This document shows positions 35,421 to 47,832 of a DNA stretch of 64,000 nt, piece after piece (position 1 is the stretch's first letter; every line of letters starts with the position of its first letter). This stretch comes from Neodontobutis hainanensis (taxonomy: Eukaryota > Chordata > Actinopteri > Gobiiformes > Odontobutidae). The stretch lies in NCBI GenBank assembly GCA_024349245.1, contig JALDNG010002205.1:1-64000 (forward strand), given 5' to 3'. The notes beneath the pieces were generated by a model, which saw only the letters and a list, made by a program, of their open reading frames with translations, was not told the DNA's origin and did no database searches. Both the position numbers and the translations under genes were made by a program.

Positions 35421-36598
35421 CACTCACCTAAAGGATTATTAGGAACAATTTCAATTTCTCATTAATGCAATTAGTGTCTTAAGGGGTGTGGTCCTGGTCA
35501 AGACAATCTCCTGAACTCCAAACTCAAAGTCAGAACGGGAAAATAAGGTGATTTAAGCGTGGCATGGTTGTTGGTGACCGAGCGGGCCGGTCTGAGTGTT
35601 TCACAATCTGCTCAGTTACTGGGATTTTCACGTGCAACCATTTCTAGGGTTTACAAAGAATGGTGTGAAAAGGGAAAAACATCCAGTGTGCGACAGTCCT
35701 GTGGGCAAAATGCCTTGTTGATTCTAGAGGTCAGAAGAGAATAGGCAGAGTGATTGAAGCTGATAGAAGTGCAACTTTGACTGAAATAACTACTCGTTAC
35801 AACCGAGGTATACAGCAAAGCATTTGTAAAGCCACAACACGCACAACCCTGAGGCGGATGGGCTACAACAGCAGAAGACCCCACCAGGTACCACTCATCT
35901 CCACTACAAATAGAAAAAGGGACTACAAATTTGCACAAGCTCACCAAAATTGGACAGTCGAAGACTGGAAACATGTTGCCTGGTCTGATGAGTCTCGATT
36001 TCTGTTGAGACATTCAGATGGTAGAGTCAGAATTTGTCGCAAACTGAATGAGAACATGGATCCATCATGTCTTGTTACCACTGTACAGGCTGCTGGTGGG
36101 GGTGGTGTAATGGTGTGGGGGATGTTTTCTTGGCACACTTTAGACCCCTTAGTTGCAATTGAGCATCGGTTTAATGCCACTGCCTACCTTAGCGTTGTTT
36201 CTGACCATGTCCATCCCTTTATGACCACCATGAACCCATCCTCTGATGGCTACTTCCAGCAGAATAATGCACCATGTCACAAAGCATTTCAAATTGATTT
36301 TTTGAAAATGACAATGAGTTCAGTGAAATAAAATGGCCCCCACAGTCACCAGATCTCAACCCAATAGAGCCTCTTTGGGATGTGGTGGAACGGGAACTTC
36401 GTGCCCTGGATGTGCATCCCACAAATCTCCATCAACTGCAAGATGCTATCCATCAATATGGGCCAACATTTCTAAAGAATGCTTTCAGCACCTTGTTGAA
36501 TCAATGCCACGTAGAATTAAGGCAGTTCTGAAGGCGAATGGGGTCAAACACAATATTAGTATTAGTATTATGTTCCTAATAATCCTTTAGGATAGTGT
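35421..36598 (+). mobile_element. Complete Tc1-like DNA transposon, right copy
   Basis: Five bp longer than the left copy. TIRs begin CACTCACCTAAAGGATTATT and end AATAATCCTTTAGGATAGTG with flanking TA. A single frame 35750-36331 now covers WSDESRF, GGGGVMVWG and FQQNNAPCHK (second Asp is Asn). A frameshift in the T run near 36296-36304 separates it from SPDLNPIEPLWDVVERE. An upstream helix-turn-helix frame is at 35559-35744. The transposase is inactive by both frameshift and active-site loss. Confidence 0.9.
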
Positions 36599-37731
36599 AT
36601 ACTGTGTTTATAGAACGGATTAACCTATTATTATTATTATTATTATTATTTATTTTTTTTTTTTTTTGAGGCACTCTCTTCAGAATTTCACTGAACATAT
36701 CAGACAATGAGGTCTCTAGTGCAGAGAGACAAGTCTTTTTTTCTGCGCTCTGACCTCCTTCTGCGTTGGACGCTGCTGGTTCTCCACGCGGGTTCTCCGC
36801 CTCCATCGCGGCCAGGATCATTTCTACTGCAAGCTGCTTTATTTCCACATCAAATTAGACATGGTCTTTATAACGCAGATCAAGTTAAGTTACGATTAAG
36901 TGCAGAGGATCCGAATAGAGCTCAGAGATCTCAGTGAAACTGTCAGGACATCACTGTGCTGACAGACTCTAAGAGTGTTCTTTTTATTGTTTTCCCTCCG
37001 TGGTCCGTCTTAACCTCTTTGCTTAGAAGCTTTAGTGCTGCGATTAAAGGAATAACGTTACAGCTACATATGCATCAGAGAAGCTGATCTCTTAAGTTTA
37101 CTGCTCAAAGGGGCAAGAAGAGAGAGAATGTTCTCTATTAAGACCCACTGGTGTGAAGTGAATGTCGCAGGGAGCTCATGGTTTGCGCTATATGCAGCCA
37201 AGACTCGCTTTGCGCAAAGAGGCTTTGCAACACGTAAAAGTGCTGTTCCACCCCGTCCATGTTGTTTCAGACAGGCATGTGCAGGTCATAAAATTATTGT
37301 AGAATTAGTGTAGTGAGATGGGCTTTTATGGGTTTTGAGAGAGGAAATGACATTGATGTTAACGAAGGTCTGTCTGAGCCAACAAAACTATCTTCATCTG
37401 TGTCTGAAGATGAACGGTGGTCTTACAGGTGTCAAATTTTGGGGTGAACTAACCCTTTATTATTGTAGATGTGTATGTGTGTATTTCAGATGTGTATGTG
37501 TGTGTGTGTGTGTGTGTGTTCAGGTGGCAAATGTTGGAAAAGTCATCTACCACTGAAATCAATGGAATTATTATTATTATTAATTTTTTTTTTTTTTAAT
37601 AAATAAAAAATTATTTTGACAACATTTGTCCCCAACACGTTATGAGGGTTAATGGCTAGTGACTACTTCAGCTATTATTACATCAGGTAACTACCATCTA
37701 ACCAGATAACAACAAATTGACAAGCACTTAC
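36599..37731. other. Unassigned; mirror of 23483-24609
   Basis: The same simple repeats in reverse: (TTA)n after the Tc1 end and (GT)n at 37496-37520. No gene recognised. Confidence 0.4.
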
Positions 37732-37889
37732 TGGGTAGAATGGCTCTTCAAATGACGGACGAAACTGGAGGTTGTCGTCTGGCTGTCTGTGATTTTAATG
37801 TTGCATGTCTTGCAACGCGCTGTTCGCCTTTTGCCATCTTGGGAATAATTGTTGAAGCCGAAAGCAATGACCCTCGGTACCCCTGACAT
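37732..37889 (-). CDS. hAT BED-finger first exon, right copy
   Basis: Reads ATG at 37889-37887 through 52 codons to a donor at 37731-37726 (GTAAGT on the minus strand). Identical in layout to 23325-23482. The exon is intact in both arms. Confidence 0.58.
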
Positions 37890-38283
37890 GTTGATGTGAT
37901 ATCTGATCCAAGTGGGTGTGGTGTGCCTAAGGTACGAGAGGGCATGACTGATGATAGCGTCGTAATGCAGTCATGGCAACACTATTCTCAGCCTGCGCGC
38001 CAGGTGGATCAACTTTATTTTTAAAATAATTTATATTTGTCAATTCAAACTGAAAACTTGATGTAATTAACACTCAAGTCATTCAAGTCATCGTGTCTCA
38101 AGTCCCGAGTCTTTAACTTCCAAGTCCGTGTCAAGTCTGAAGTATTTTGTTTTTTGTAAATTTAAGTCCCAAGTCATAAAAATAGCGACTCGTGTTGACT
38201 CGAGTCCAAGTCACCAAGTCTCAAGTCCTCCTGTCTGCCCAGGTCTCAAGGGAGGCGAGGGCCTTTATTGCCGCTATGCGTGT

Positions 38284-38518
38284 TATTCTTCTGTGTTATA
38301 GCCACTGATGTAGATCTTTTACTTCTGAATCCATTTTGACTTTCATTATTCAGTTTACATTTTTCAACAAAGTTTTCTAATTGAGTAATAAATATTTTTC
38401 TAGGATTTTTGAAAATTGAGAAGCAGTGACATTGGTCTGTAATTGGTCAAATTATGTTTATTTCTATTTCGAATAGTTTTAGAATAACTCTTGTCATTTT
38501 CATTTAATTTCCAATTTG
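38284..38518 (-). mobile_element. Non-LTR RT N-terminal fragment, right copy
   Basis: Mirror of 22690-22925, containing the NYRPMSLLRQFSKILEKIF segment on the minus strand. Confidence 0.6.
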
Positions 38519-38585
38519 CATTCACACCAGACACAAATGAAGCATCAAATGTGAGTTAACTGTCCAGAGCAATAGGGAGTGTTGA

Positions 38586-39119
38586 AAATTGGGGAAGAAG
38601 CGTGGGCAGTCAGATCGGAATGGGTGGAGCAAAGTGTCGTGTGTGTTGTGTAATAAAAGAGTAACAGTGAGAATAAAAGGAAAGATGTACAGGACAGTAG
38701 TGAGACCAGCAATGTTTTATGGTTTGCAGACAGTTGCACTGAGGAAAAAACAGGAGGAAGAGCAAGAGATAGCAGAGCTGAAGATGTTGAGGTTCTCTTT
38801 GTGAGTGACGAGGCTGGATAGAATCAGTAATGGGTCCATCAAATAGAACGGCTCATGTGAGGCCAGGTTGAAATGGTTTGGACATGTTCAGAGGAGGGAC
38901 AGTGACTATACTGGTAAAAGGATGCAAAGGTTAGAGCTGCCAGGCAGGAGGCTGAGAAGAAGACTAAAGAGGAGCTTTATGGATGTGGTGAAAGAGGACA
39001 TGAAGGTAGTTGGTCTGAGGGAAGGCGAGGCAGATGATTTGCTGTGGCGACCCCTGAAGCAACAGCCGAAAGAAAGAGTTTTTGAGGAGAGTCTTTCAGA
39101 GTTGTTTACCATGTTTTAA
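38586..39119 (+). mobile_element. RTE-type LINE C-terminal fragment, right copy
   Basis: Plus frames 38589-38804 and 38868-39119 mirror 22089-22625, with one amino-acid change (LREGEADD here, LREDEADD in the left copy). Confidence 0.75.
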
Positions 39120-39352
39120 ATGCATACATTTTACCCGAATCTTTTCCCCCCAAGACTGAAATATTTATACATTATCTTCCTAGGAGAGTTCATGGATACC
39201 ATGGGTTTTTCTAATTAAGCAAAAATGTATGTTTTGATTATTGATCTGAGAGAGAAATGATGTACTGTACGGTTCAGTTTTTACCAAAAAACTGCATCCT
39301 CCATTTTTAATCATATATGTCAGTGTGATCAGCAGTAGTTTGATGTTCACAG

Positions 39353-39668
39353 ATGCATTCAGTCGAAGCAGAGAATGGACCTTCACTGGTGTTTTTTGAC
39401 CTGGAGACCACTGGACTGAGTGAGTAACAGACATTGTTTCATATGTCTAGAATGATGTTCCATTTGAGAGAAATGGAACATTGGCAAATGTTATTGTAAA
39501 ATTTAAATTGCTTTAGAAATAAGAGTGCATTTTCTTAATTTTTACTTTAACAGTTTGATCAGGGCTCTAGAGTCATATTCAAGACAAGGATATATACAGT
39601 ATTTTGTAAACTATATGTCTCGAGTCTTGTGCAACCATTTTACATATTAGTGCAACTGTATCACACTG

Positions 39669-39711
<43 letters not shown>

Positions 39712-40624
39712 TACAGTGTGATTATATAGTGTACATTTTCATTTACAAGTAAACCCCTCTAATCATGGCAATTTTATATTTTAAAACAAATAATAAGAAC
39801 AACAATATACAACAAAACAATGAACTTACTTTGAATGTTACACAATACATCAACCACATACTTGTGTGAAACACAAAAACAATACTTTACAGCCACTCCA
39901 GGTCTCACTTTCCCACACAAGTCTGCACAAACGTAAAATATAGATTATAGACCACAATATAGAGAATATAGACCACAGATACATGAGGCCACCCTTGCTA
40001 GCCTGTACTCACATTAATACTAGCTTTCTTCAAAGTGCTGTATTTTGATATAAAACACAATTTCATACTTATTTTATCATCTGAAACAATGTCAAGGGCC
40101 TTATAAATCATGAACAACGTATGTATACTGTTAGTATGAATTTCTATGGAATATTTAACACCTAAATCACAAGAGCAAATCCTGCCGCTGACCTCCCCTC
40201 TGATTTTCTCATGGCACTGAGAAGAAGCGTGCGAAGGCTCAGGAAGTAGTGCCACCGCCAAAATAAAAGCCTACGTCTAAAACAATCCAAAATAAACTTA
40301 TACACAAACTGATTATTATCTACAAAGAAAACAAGATATTGGGGAAATTGACAAACATTAAGTCCACATGGGCTACACAACCAACTGAAAAATTTGTAAG
40401 CGCAAGTGCTACCACAGAAAACATTGGTCTAGAGCGCCATTGATTTAATATTTTGAAATCATTAATATTTGAAAAGTTGTGTTAAATATACTCGCTTATC
40501 TTATCCACAGCAGTATACATATGTGGCTTTAGGCATCCTGCTGAATGCTCAGTTAGCTCAGTTGTATAAGTAGCGCTTACACACACCTAATAGACTAAAA
40601 TAAAAATGTGTTCATCTACACTTT

Positions 40625-40688
<64 letters not shown>

Positions 40689-43600
40689 TCATATTTGTTT
40701 TTTCAGCTCAGATAATGTCAGCTCAAAAGCATTCATGCAGCTACAGAACTAATAAGGTAACTAATTTCAACATATTTGCTTCCATAAAATTAATTATGTA
40801 TAAAAACAAAATTACTGGTCATTTCCATCTGCACAGATGGCCTTTCTAGTTGAAGGACACTAACCCCTTCACGTGTTTGTGCACTGAGATGAGAAAAAAT
40901 ATAAATATATTTTTACTTACATAAACATTGATGGTACTTGACGATATATCATTAAATAATAAAGTATGCCACACTAACACCGAAGACGCGATACAGTTAC
41001 TCTCTGAAGTGAGTGCTTCAAAGTGTAGCACAACATAGCATAAATGTGGGAAATAACAATGGCAATTAGTTGGGACGTTGGGTTAAGTTAGCATAAATTT
41101 ACTGTTGGAATATGTTTCATTGGAAAAATGTGATTGTGACGTTGACTTGAAACACAAATAATGCCAATGCTAGCGGTGCTACCCATAAACATTATGATCT
41201 CTATGGGGCGGCTGCAAGGCCAATTTCTTAGTACTATAACACTGTAAAAGTCCTCCTTGTTTACAGGCCATGGGTTCGAAAAAAAACTAAAAACTTATAA
41301 ACTTACCGACAAGCCATTGGACCCATGGCAAACAGTCAGCTTAACGCGGCAAGATTACGTATTGGCTGAATGTTAGTTTGATATTAGACAGGATTGATTG
41401 CTTAGGCCTTATTTACTGAAAGCATTGAATATTTAGAAACTGAATTTTGCTTTATAATTTTTATCTAGTTTTCTATCAGAATTTGATGCAAAAAAATATG
41501 TTATGCCACCCTCGAAAAAAAGGTTTAAGTAAAAGCCTCTGGATTCAGTTTTCAAGGTGAAGACGGGAAAGAGAAGTGTGACTTCTCTTTTAAGGCCAAC
41601 GACTGTGAGAACAGAACAGCCTGGTCCATCAGGTTTGGTTTCAGGTCAAACTCCTCCCTCTAGAGATATAAGCTCAGCTCTCTTACAGTTGATCTCAGAA
41701 TTGATAAAGTCTCTTGGAATTAGAGATGAAACGTATTCACCTTGAAAACTGAGTCTAGATGCTTTTACCTCAAACCTTTTTTTCAATATGTACTGGATTA
41801 TGTGAACCTTCACAGACTTAATCCTCCTCATTAAACTTAAACAAATTCCCATTCCTAGCTTCGACTTTAAACATTGGTTTGAATAAACTCAATCAGATAG
41901 CAAAAATAACATGTTATGGACAAACAACGTAAAGTCCCAGTCTAACCCTGTCTTTGCTGCTCTCAGGTCGGGACAGTGAGATTGTGCAGCTGGCAGCCGT
42001 AAGCTCCTCCCACTTCTTGAATCTGTACGTGGTCCCCAGTGCCGTATGGATTGGGGGCGGTGAGGACCACGGGCTGATGGTGCACCACCACAGACTTTTC
42101 TTGAATAAGAAACCTCTTCTCTGTACTCCGCCCACAGAAGCCCTGCTGGCCTTCGTCTGCTTCCTGCACATGGTGACCTACTTTAATGGGAGTTGTTATA
42201 TTTATTCTTGTTGAACTAACACATCTAGATAATGTGGCTCTTGCATTCATAGTCAGGGCAAAGACCAATTCATCAGTTTTGCCAATTGTTGCCAGTAAGG
42301 GTGTGTGAGAGGGCTGTGAGTAATGAGAGAGGAGAAGCAGCCCTGAATGGAGCGTTTAAACTGCTCAGAATCCAATATTTGTCTGATAGTTATTTCATAA
42401 ACACAGCTTTTGATTCATCAGGGTATTGTAAAACATTATAATTACTATGTTACTGTGAATTATAAGTTATATTTATACTACAATATTACTGTCCAGGAAA
42501 TGTAATGAGTTACTCTTAGATATAGTAGCCTCTTTGTGTAAGCTATAGTCTAATGGCAAAACAATACACATCTCATCTAAAAAAGAAATTCAGACATGTT
42601 GATTTATAGTATATCTCCTATTTATGCTTAATGTCAAAACAAATCAATCTAAAAGCAATTCCGTTGCACATTACCCTCAAAGTAAAAAATAAAAATACAT
42701 GTCCTTAAATCTTTGACATAGGAGCCCTATATGCCTCCTATGTCAAATATAATTTGTACACAATAATATTGTTTGTAAGATGCAAATGCCACATGGCTAA
42801 TTTACATGCTCAAAGTATGCAGCAGACACACTACATCTGTTGGTATGACCTTTCTCTGTTATTAGGGTTTTTTTATCATCTGCAGAATTTCCACCGCAAG
42901 TATATAGCAAGTCGCTCTCATTGAACCCTCATATGGGCCTCACGTAAGGGTGCCACCATACCATACAGTGATATACCTCAGTCCATCATAATCATAATAA
43001 TATTTAGCTAGACCCGCCCACGGAGTTTAAAGCCTGGAGGCACAAAATATGGCAAACAGAAACCTGTGCTGGAAATGGCAAATATATACTCCAAGATGAC
43101 AACCAAACCACATCTGAGATTTTAATATATTTGAAAAAAGTGCATAGACTATTTGTTTTGTAACTTTTAAGTATACATGTCATAATTATAAAAAATAATA
43201 ATGACATTTTGTTAAACAAAACGCATGTTAAAAAGCAGTGGGGAAAAAAGCCAGACTAAAGCCTTGAGTCCCAGAACGCAGCGCCAGACCCAGAGTTGCT
43301 GGTTGCTACAGTCTCAGTAGAGGCAGCGAGGGGCACCTGAGTCTGATACTTCTGTTTTCTTTTTGTTTTTGCAATATGTGTTTACCATAAGCAGAAAAGA
43401 GAACATATAGACAGGTTAACAACAAAGTGAACCTTTAGCCTACAGCAAACACTTAGCGTTTGTTTAGCCACAGCAGGACCAGCTCCACACAGTGCTCGTC
43501 TTTGAGCTGCCACGACCAGCCTTGACATACCCGAGTCTGATCAGGATTTAGTAAGACAGACCGAGATGTGTGGAATATGGACCGCTGTCTACCTTTTTAA

Positions 43601-46600
43601 TGTTGTGTTTGAGCAAACGTTGGATCAGGACAGATTTTACAGCGCATTGACAAACACACCTGTAACACTGAGGAGGTGCTGCTGTCTCCCCCTCACAACA
43701 CTTGGATAAGGGGGTGTGGAACATGGTTCTCAATAAGTGGCCGCTGCGTGTCAAATTAAAAATTGTACTTATTTTTTCCGAGTTGTCTAATAACAACACG
43801 TGTTTTGCTTAAAGTGTAACTCCACCCACGAAGGAGGGGTCCATTGTAGTGGAGGACTTTACTGTGCACACTGGGCTAGAGCCTTATCAATTTGTGCCGC
43901 TGGCTGAAACCACAGTCTCTCCCCACGAACTCCCGAAGTTAAAGAGCAAAGTCTTGCAGTGAAGAGATAACAGGGCCAGTGATAAAACGTTAGTATTCTC
44001 TGGTTTAGGCTAACGGTAGGCAAATGCTAACAAACTTTCAGAAATTACAAACCTATGCATTTAGTTTGATTTTGGTATGATTTAGTGTTAAAATTACACA
44101 CAAAAAGTGATTTCAAGTCTCCTCTACAATTGTTAAAAAATGTTGTCTTAAAAGGTGCATCTGTGCACCTGCAGCTCATCTGGTCCTGGGACAGAATGTG
44201 TTACAGAGAGATACTCAAGGTATAGCTGTGAAATAAGACCAGTGTCAAGTTCAGATTATTAATTTAATTAGTAATATGCACAAAAGACACAACTCTAACC
44301 AAATCAAATATTTACATCACAACAAAGTTGTTTTTCACGTTGTAGGTAATGCACAGGTGTTTCACAGGTGACATGTTGGTGAGTGAGCTGCATAACAGCC
44401 CATCCAGGCTTTGAGGCAGTAGCACTAAACCCTTGTGATACAGGCTCTATCACTTGTATTGTAAATTACATTTTTTACCCTCCACTTATACATACTGTAC
44501 ATGTGCAGCAGCTCTTTCAGCGGTTAGACACTTGTCTGCTGCAGTGTGGTCAGGTGGTGCTGGGCATACCCTTGTGCTTACAGAGGATTCCAATACTGGA
44601 TTTATAAATATAGTTGGTATATAAAAATAAATAAAACTTTGAAATATAAACATTTATACCTGGAGTTACACAGAAAACAATTGTTTAAAAACATGCATTA
44701 TAAAATCCACTATAAAACTCAAAATGAACACGTATCAACATAAACATTTACAAATGAATGTCTAAATGACACCCTTTTCTCAAACCTTTCCATAATTCTT
44801 TTATTCTTTAGGGATTGTTCTTACAGTAAGCCATTCCATTTTTTATATTGATATATAATTTGATATATACACACTAAATTTAAATAAAAATTAAATGTCA
44901 TAGTAAATTCTCATACATCATTTTAAGGCAGCTCCAAAACTTTGTAAATCCTGCTCAGTCAGGACAGAGGCTTTACCTTGTGTTCGAAAGTCACGGTCAG
45001 TTGCACTTATTTGGAGCAAAGATGGTGAAATGCAAGAGCCAGTGTTAAACAGGCTGATCATAACGTCACAAGCTGTTCCAATTTTTTTTAAGAATCTTGA
45101 GTGTGTTCAACAGTTTATTAGTGTTTACATTAGTCTGAATTTAGTCAACAAAGTCAAGTCTCAGAAAGTATAGTGCTAATTGCAGTTTTCAGAGACTGAA
45201 TCTAAGATGACAGACAGCAGCAAACAGTGAAGTGACGCAGGAACAGTAACCAGGTCCTGAAAATAAAATAGACATATATACATGATTTTATATTTTTAAT
45301 AAAATGATACATTATCACACACCTCATGTGTTCTTGTTAGAGTATTTAAAACAAGTAATTGCACTATAACAGTAATAAAAAAAACTGAAGAATGGGACTA
45401 AACACATTACCTTGTACAGTCCATAATGCTCTCACTTCCATCTGGATGTTAGCTGGAGTCAGCAGTGGACACCTCACACCTTTTACTCTTTATTGGTGCA
45501 GAGCTAGTCCTGTGACATCTGTCACATGACACACTCCTGTTAGGCGTTCTGGCCTGGGGGGCTGCAAAAACAAAAGTTTAACAAATGATCTGTTATCTTG
45601 AGTATATGATGAGACCCAAACATCTCGGTCCACATCTCACAAAAACTGCACAATCCCTAAAAGATGCTCTGCCTTTGCACAATCTGCCTTTTCATTTCAA
45701 ACCATCAAACAATGGAATCAGCTCCTGGACAGTCTGAAGTTCTAAATCTTGTACAAAGCATTTTTTCTTGTGAGATTAATGTATTTGTACATGGTGCCTG
45801 AGAAAAAGGAATAAAACTAAACTAAACATACAAAAGCTTCACAGTATTCAAACTCACTTTTGCTTCTCCTGTTAGGCTTCACATTTGCCTGCACACCTGC
45901 AGATCTGCAGCGACTTAACAGACTGTTTTGATAATAACACACAAAATCATCTGAAAGCTCACGCTGCACTTTGCCCTAAAAGTACAAAATATACTAAACT
46001 ATTGTTACAGAGGAGTGTAACATTGAAAACTGGTATTGGTTTTGAGTCTTGGTGGGGCCCGATGGAAAGCTGTGGGGGCGGATGTGGCCCCGGGCCGGTT
46101 GATGATCACTACTTTTGTAATGCGTTATTCCCATGATTAACATTGAGGAGGGAATTTGGGAACAGGAAAATATGTAGCTTGGTCTGGTAAACGGTCTGTA
46201 TACCAGACCATTTTTATTTTTCAAAAGGAATATGGTCTGATCACTTTCTCATAGCGAATCCCTCAGTAGAGCTCTGGTGTTTGCTCTACTAGCGCTCACT
46301 TGGCATCTTTGTTGACAACCAGCTGCGAGTGTCGCCTTTTTGCGTCGTGTTTGGTGTTTTTCTCCGATTGGTTAACATTCTTCTTGTAAACCCTGCCCAT
46401 GAAAGCAACAGTGTACCAGACTAACTTCTTTGTATAAAATACTAAAAGAGTTAGTCGCAGCTGGCCAGGCTAGGAATTATAAACAGTTTATTTTTGTAAG
46501 TATGCAGATCCAGTCTCAGCTTTAGAAAGTCAAACTTTAAATGTCTGCAGATTTAAATCAATTCCCTAACTGTTTGTGTGTAACGTGTCTGTTGCAGTTG

Positions 46601-46945
46601 AAGAAGTCACCACACCGCCCTCTGCTAGTGGGCCACAACGCGCGGCGCTTTGATTTGCCGGTGCTGCTGGGAGCGCTGGAGAGGCATGGTCTGCGGGGGG
46701 TGCTGGAGGATGCTGTAGATGGTGTGGTGGACAGCCTGGCTCTGGCACGAGACCTGCTCCGAGACCGAAACATAAGCAGCTTCAAACAGGGGGTGCTGGT
46801 GAGGCAGCTGCTGGGGGAGGACTATATGGACCACAATGCACTGGAGGATGCCCAGGCCCTACAGAGACTCGTCCTGGAGGGACTCAGACCGGACCTGGAG
46901 ACTCTGAGAAGGCACATGTTCAGCCTAAAGGATGTGAAGTGCTAA
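39353..46945 (+). CDS. DEDDh 3'-5' exonuclease, PML/TREX-like, three exons, right copy
   Basis: Exons are 39353-39419 (ATG; PSLVFFDLETTGL; donor GTGAGT), 41967-42172 (acceptor TGCTGCTCTCAG; EIVQLAAVS ... HHHRLFLNKKPLL ... LLAFVCFLHM; weak donor GTGACC) and 46598-46945 (acceptor CTGTTGCAG; LLVGHNARRFDLPVLL ... SLALARDLL ... HNALEDAQALQRL; TAA). Catalytic pattern: Asp and Glu in DLET, Asp in RRFD, His and Asp in HNALED. This is the DnaQ-like DEDDh fold, acting on DNA or RNA 3' ends. The joined length, about 206 residues, suits a single exonuclease domain. Mid exon 2, the stretch SAVWIGGGEDH fits the family poorly; the next frame (QCRMDWG, then AVRTTGLMV) fits better, suggesting three missing homopolymer bases. 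AATAAA at 47110-47115. Confidence 0.75.
39660..39721. repeat. Inverted repeat with (TA)n core, right arm
   Basis: Mirror of 21480-21550. The 16-bp arms are unchanged and the TA core is shorter. Confidence 0.85.
40627..40683. repeat. (TA)n microsatellite, right arm, about 57 bp
   Basis: Mirror of 20485-20573 with about 16 fewer TA units. Confidence 0.95.
41514..41784. mobile_element. MITE with long TIRs, right copy
   Basis: Mirror of 19389-19658. It lies in exonuclease intron 1, 182 bp upstream of exon 2. Confidence 0.8.
43845..44924 (-). repeat. Diverged direct repeat copy B (right arm)
   Basis: Mirror of 16245-17331; partner copy A here is 47833-49083. Confidence 0.85.
45189..45897 (-). 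pseudogene. Nested candidate gene, right copy, frameshifted
   Basis: Exons mirror the left gene: about 45897-45858, 45561-45411 and 45256-45189. The middle exon has one extra A in an A run (AGTAAAAGG against AGTAAAGG), making it 151 nt. This shifts the frame and creates an early stop after SKRCEVSTADSS. Splice sites are unchanged. If the gene is real, only the left copy is intact, the reverse of the exonuclease. Confidence 0.35.
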
Positions 46946-47109
46946 ACTGGACCTGATACTGAACTAAAGAAGACCGGAGACTGGACTGAACAGGACCTGA
47001 TACTGGACTAAAGACCGAGGGGCAGCTAATTGTTTTATTTAATTCTGTAAAAAACAGTATAAGTACTAGTTCTTGAAAGATGAAAGTAATGTAGATTTTG
47101 TGAAAATTA

Positions 47110-47115
47110 AATAAA
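47110..47115 (+). terminator. AATAAA poly(A) signal of exonuclease
   Basis: Canonical signal 165 nt after the TAA at 46943-46945, with a T-rich stretch further downstream. Confidence 0.55.
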
Positions 47116-47832
47116 ATTGTAAACAACCTTTTTACTAAATAAGTTTAGTTTGAGTATTCTTTTATTTTTATTTTTATTATAATGTTTTTTTTTTTTTATA
47201 AAAGCTTTGACTTCACCTGGATTTTGAATAGTCGGATTTAAGCATTTTAAAAATATTTCTTTTGTTTTAAGTTGTTTTCAGTTTACATTTACATGTTCTT
47301 TTCCATCAACTTAAGTAACCAGTAATTTGGTCAACATAAGTTGACTACCTCCTAATTAATGAGGCCACCCGAGGATCTGTGTTCATCAACTTCCTGTGCT
47401 CCAGACTCCAGCTCATGGTGGTCTTTGGCTGGCATTTGGTTTCACGCAAGAACATCTTAAATTATTATTAGTGCTGGGTAAGTTCTGCAGATAAGAAAAG
47501 ATGTGGCTCAGACAGAAAAATGGAGAAAGGTACAATGGGAAAAATGGGAAAATGGACATTTTCTTTTTAAATCTTTCTCACATAGCGAAGTTGATAAAAT
47601 CAAAGTTATTTGTAACCACTGCACCACATACTCAACGGAGTATTTCGAGTCTGGAGTATCACTTAAGTCTAACTAAACACCTGATCAGAGCCTAACTCCA
47701 CCTAATATTTGAAAAAGGCTGTAAAAGTAGGCAGAGACGGGGGACAAACCGAGCTCTGAGGGGTGTGCACCTGAGACCGGCAGTGACGAATTGATTGGCA
47801 GCAGCTGTCGGACTCACAAAGATGGAGACTTC

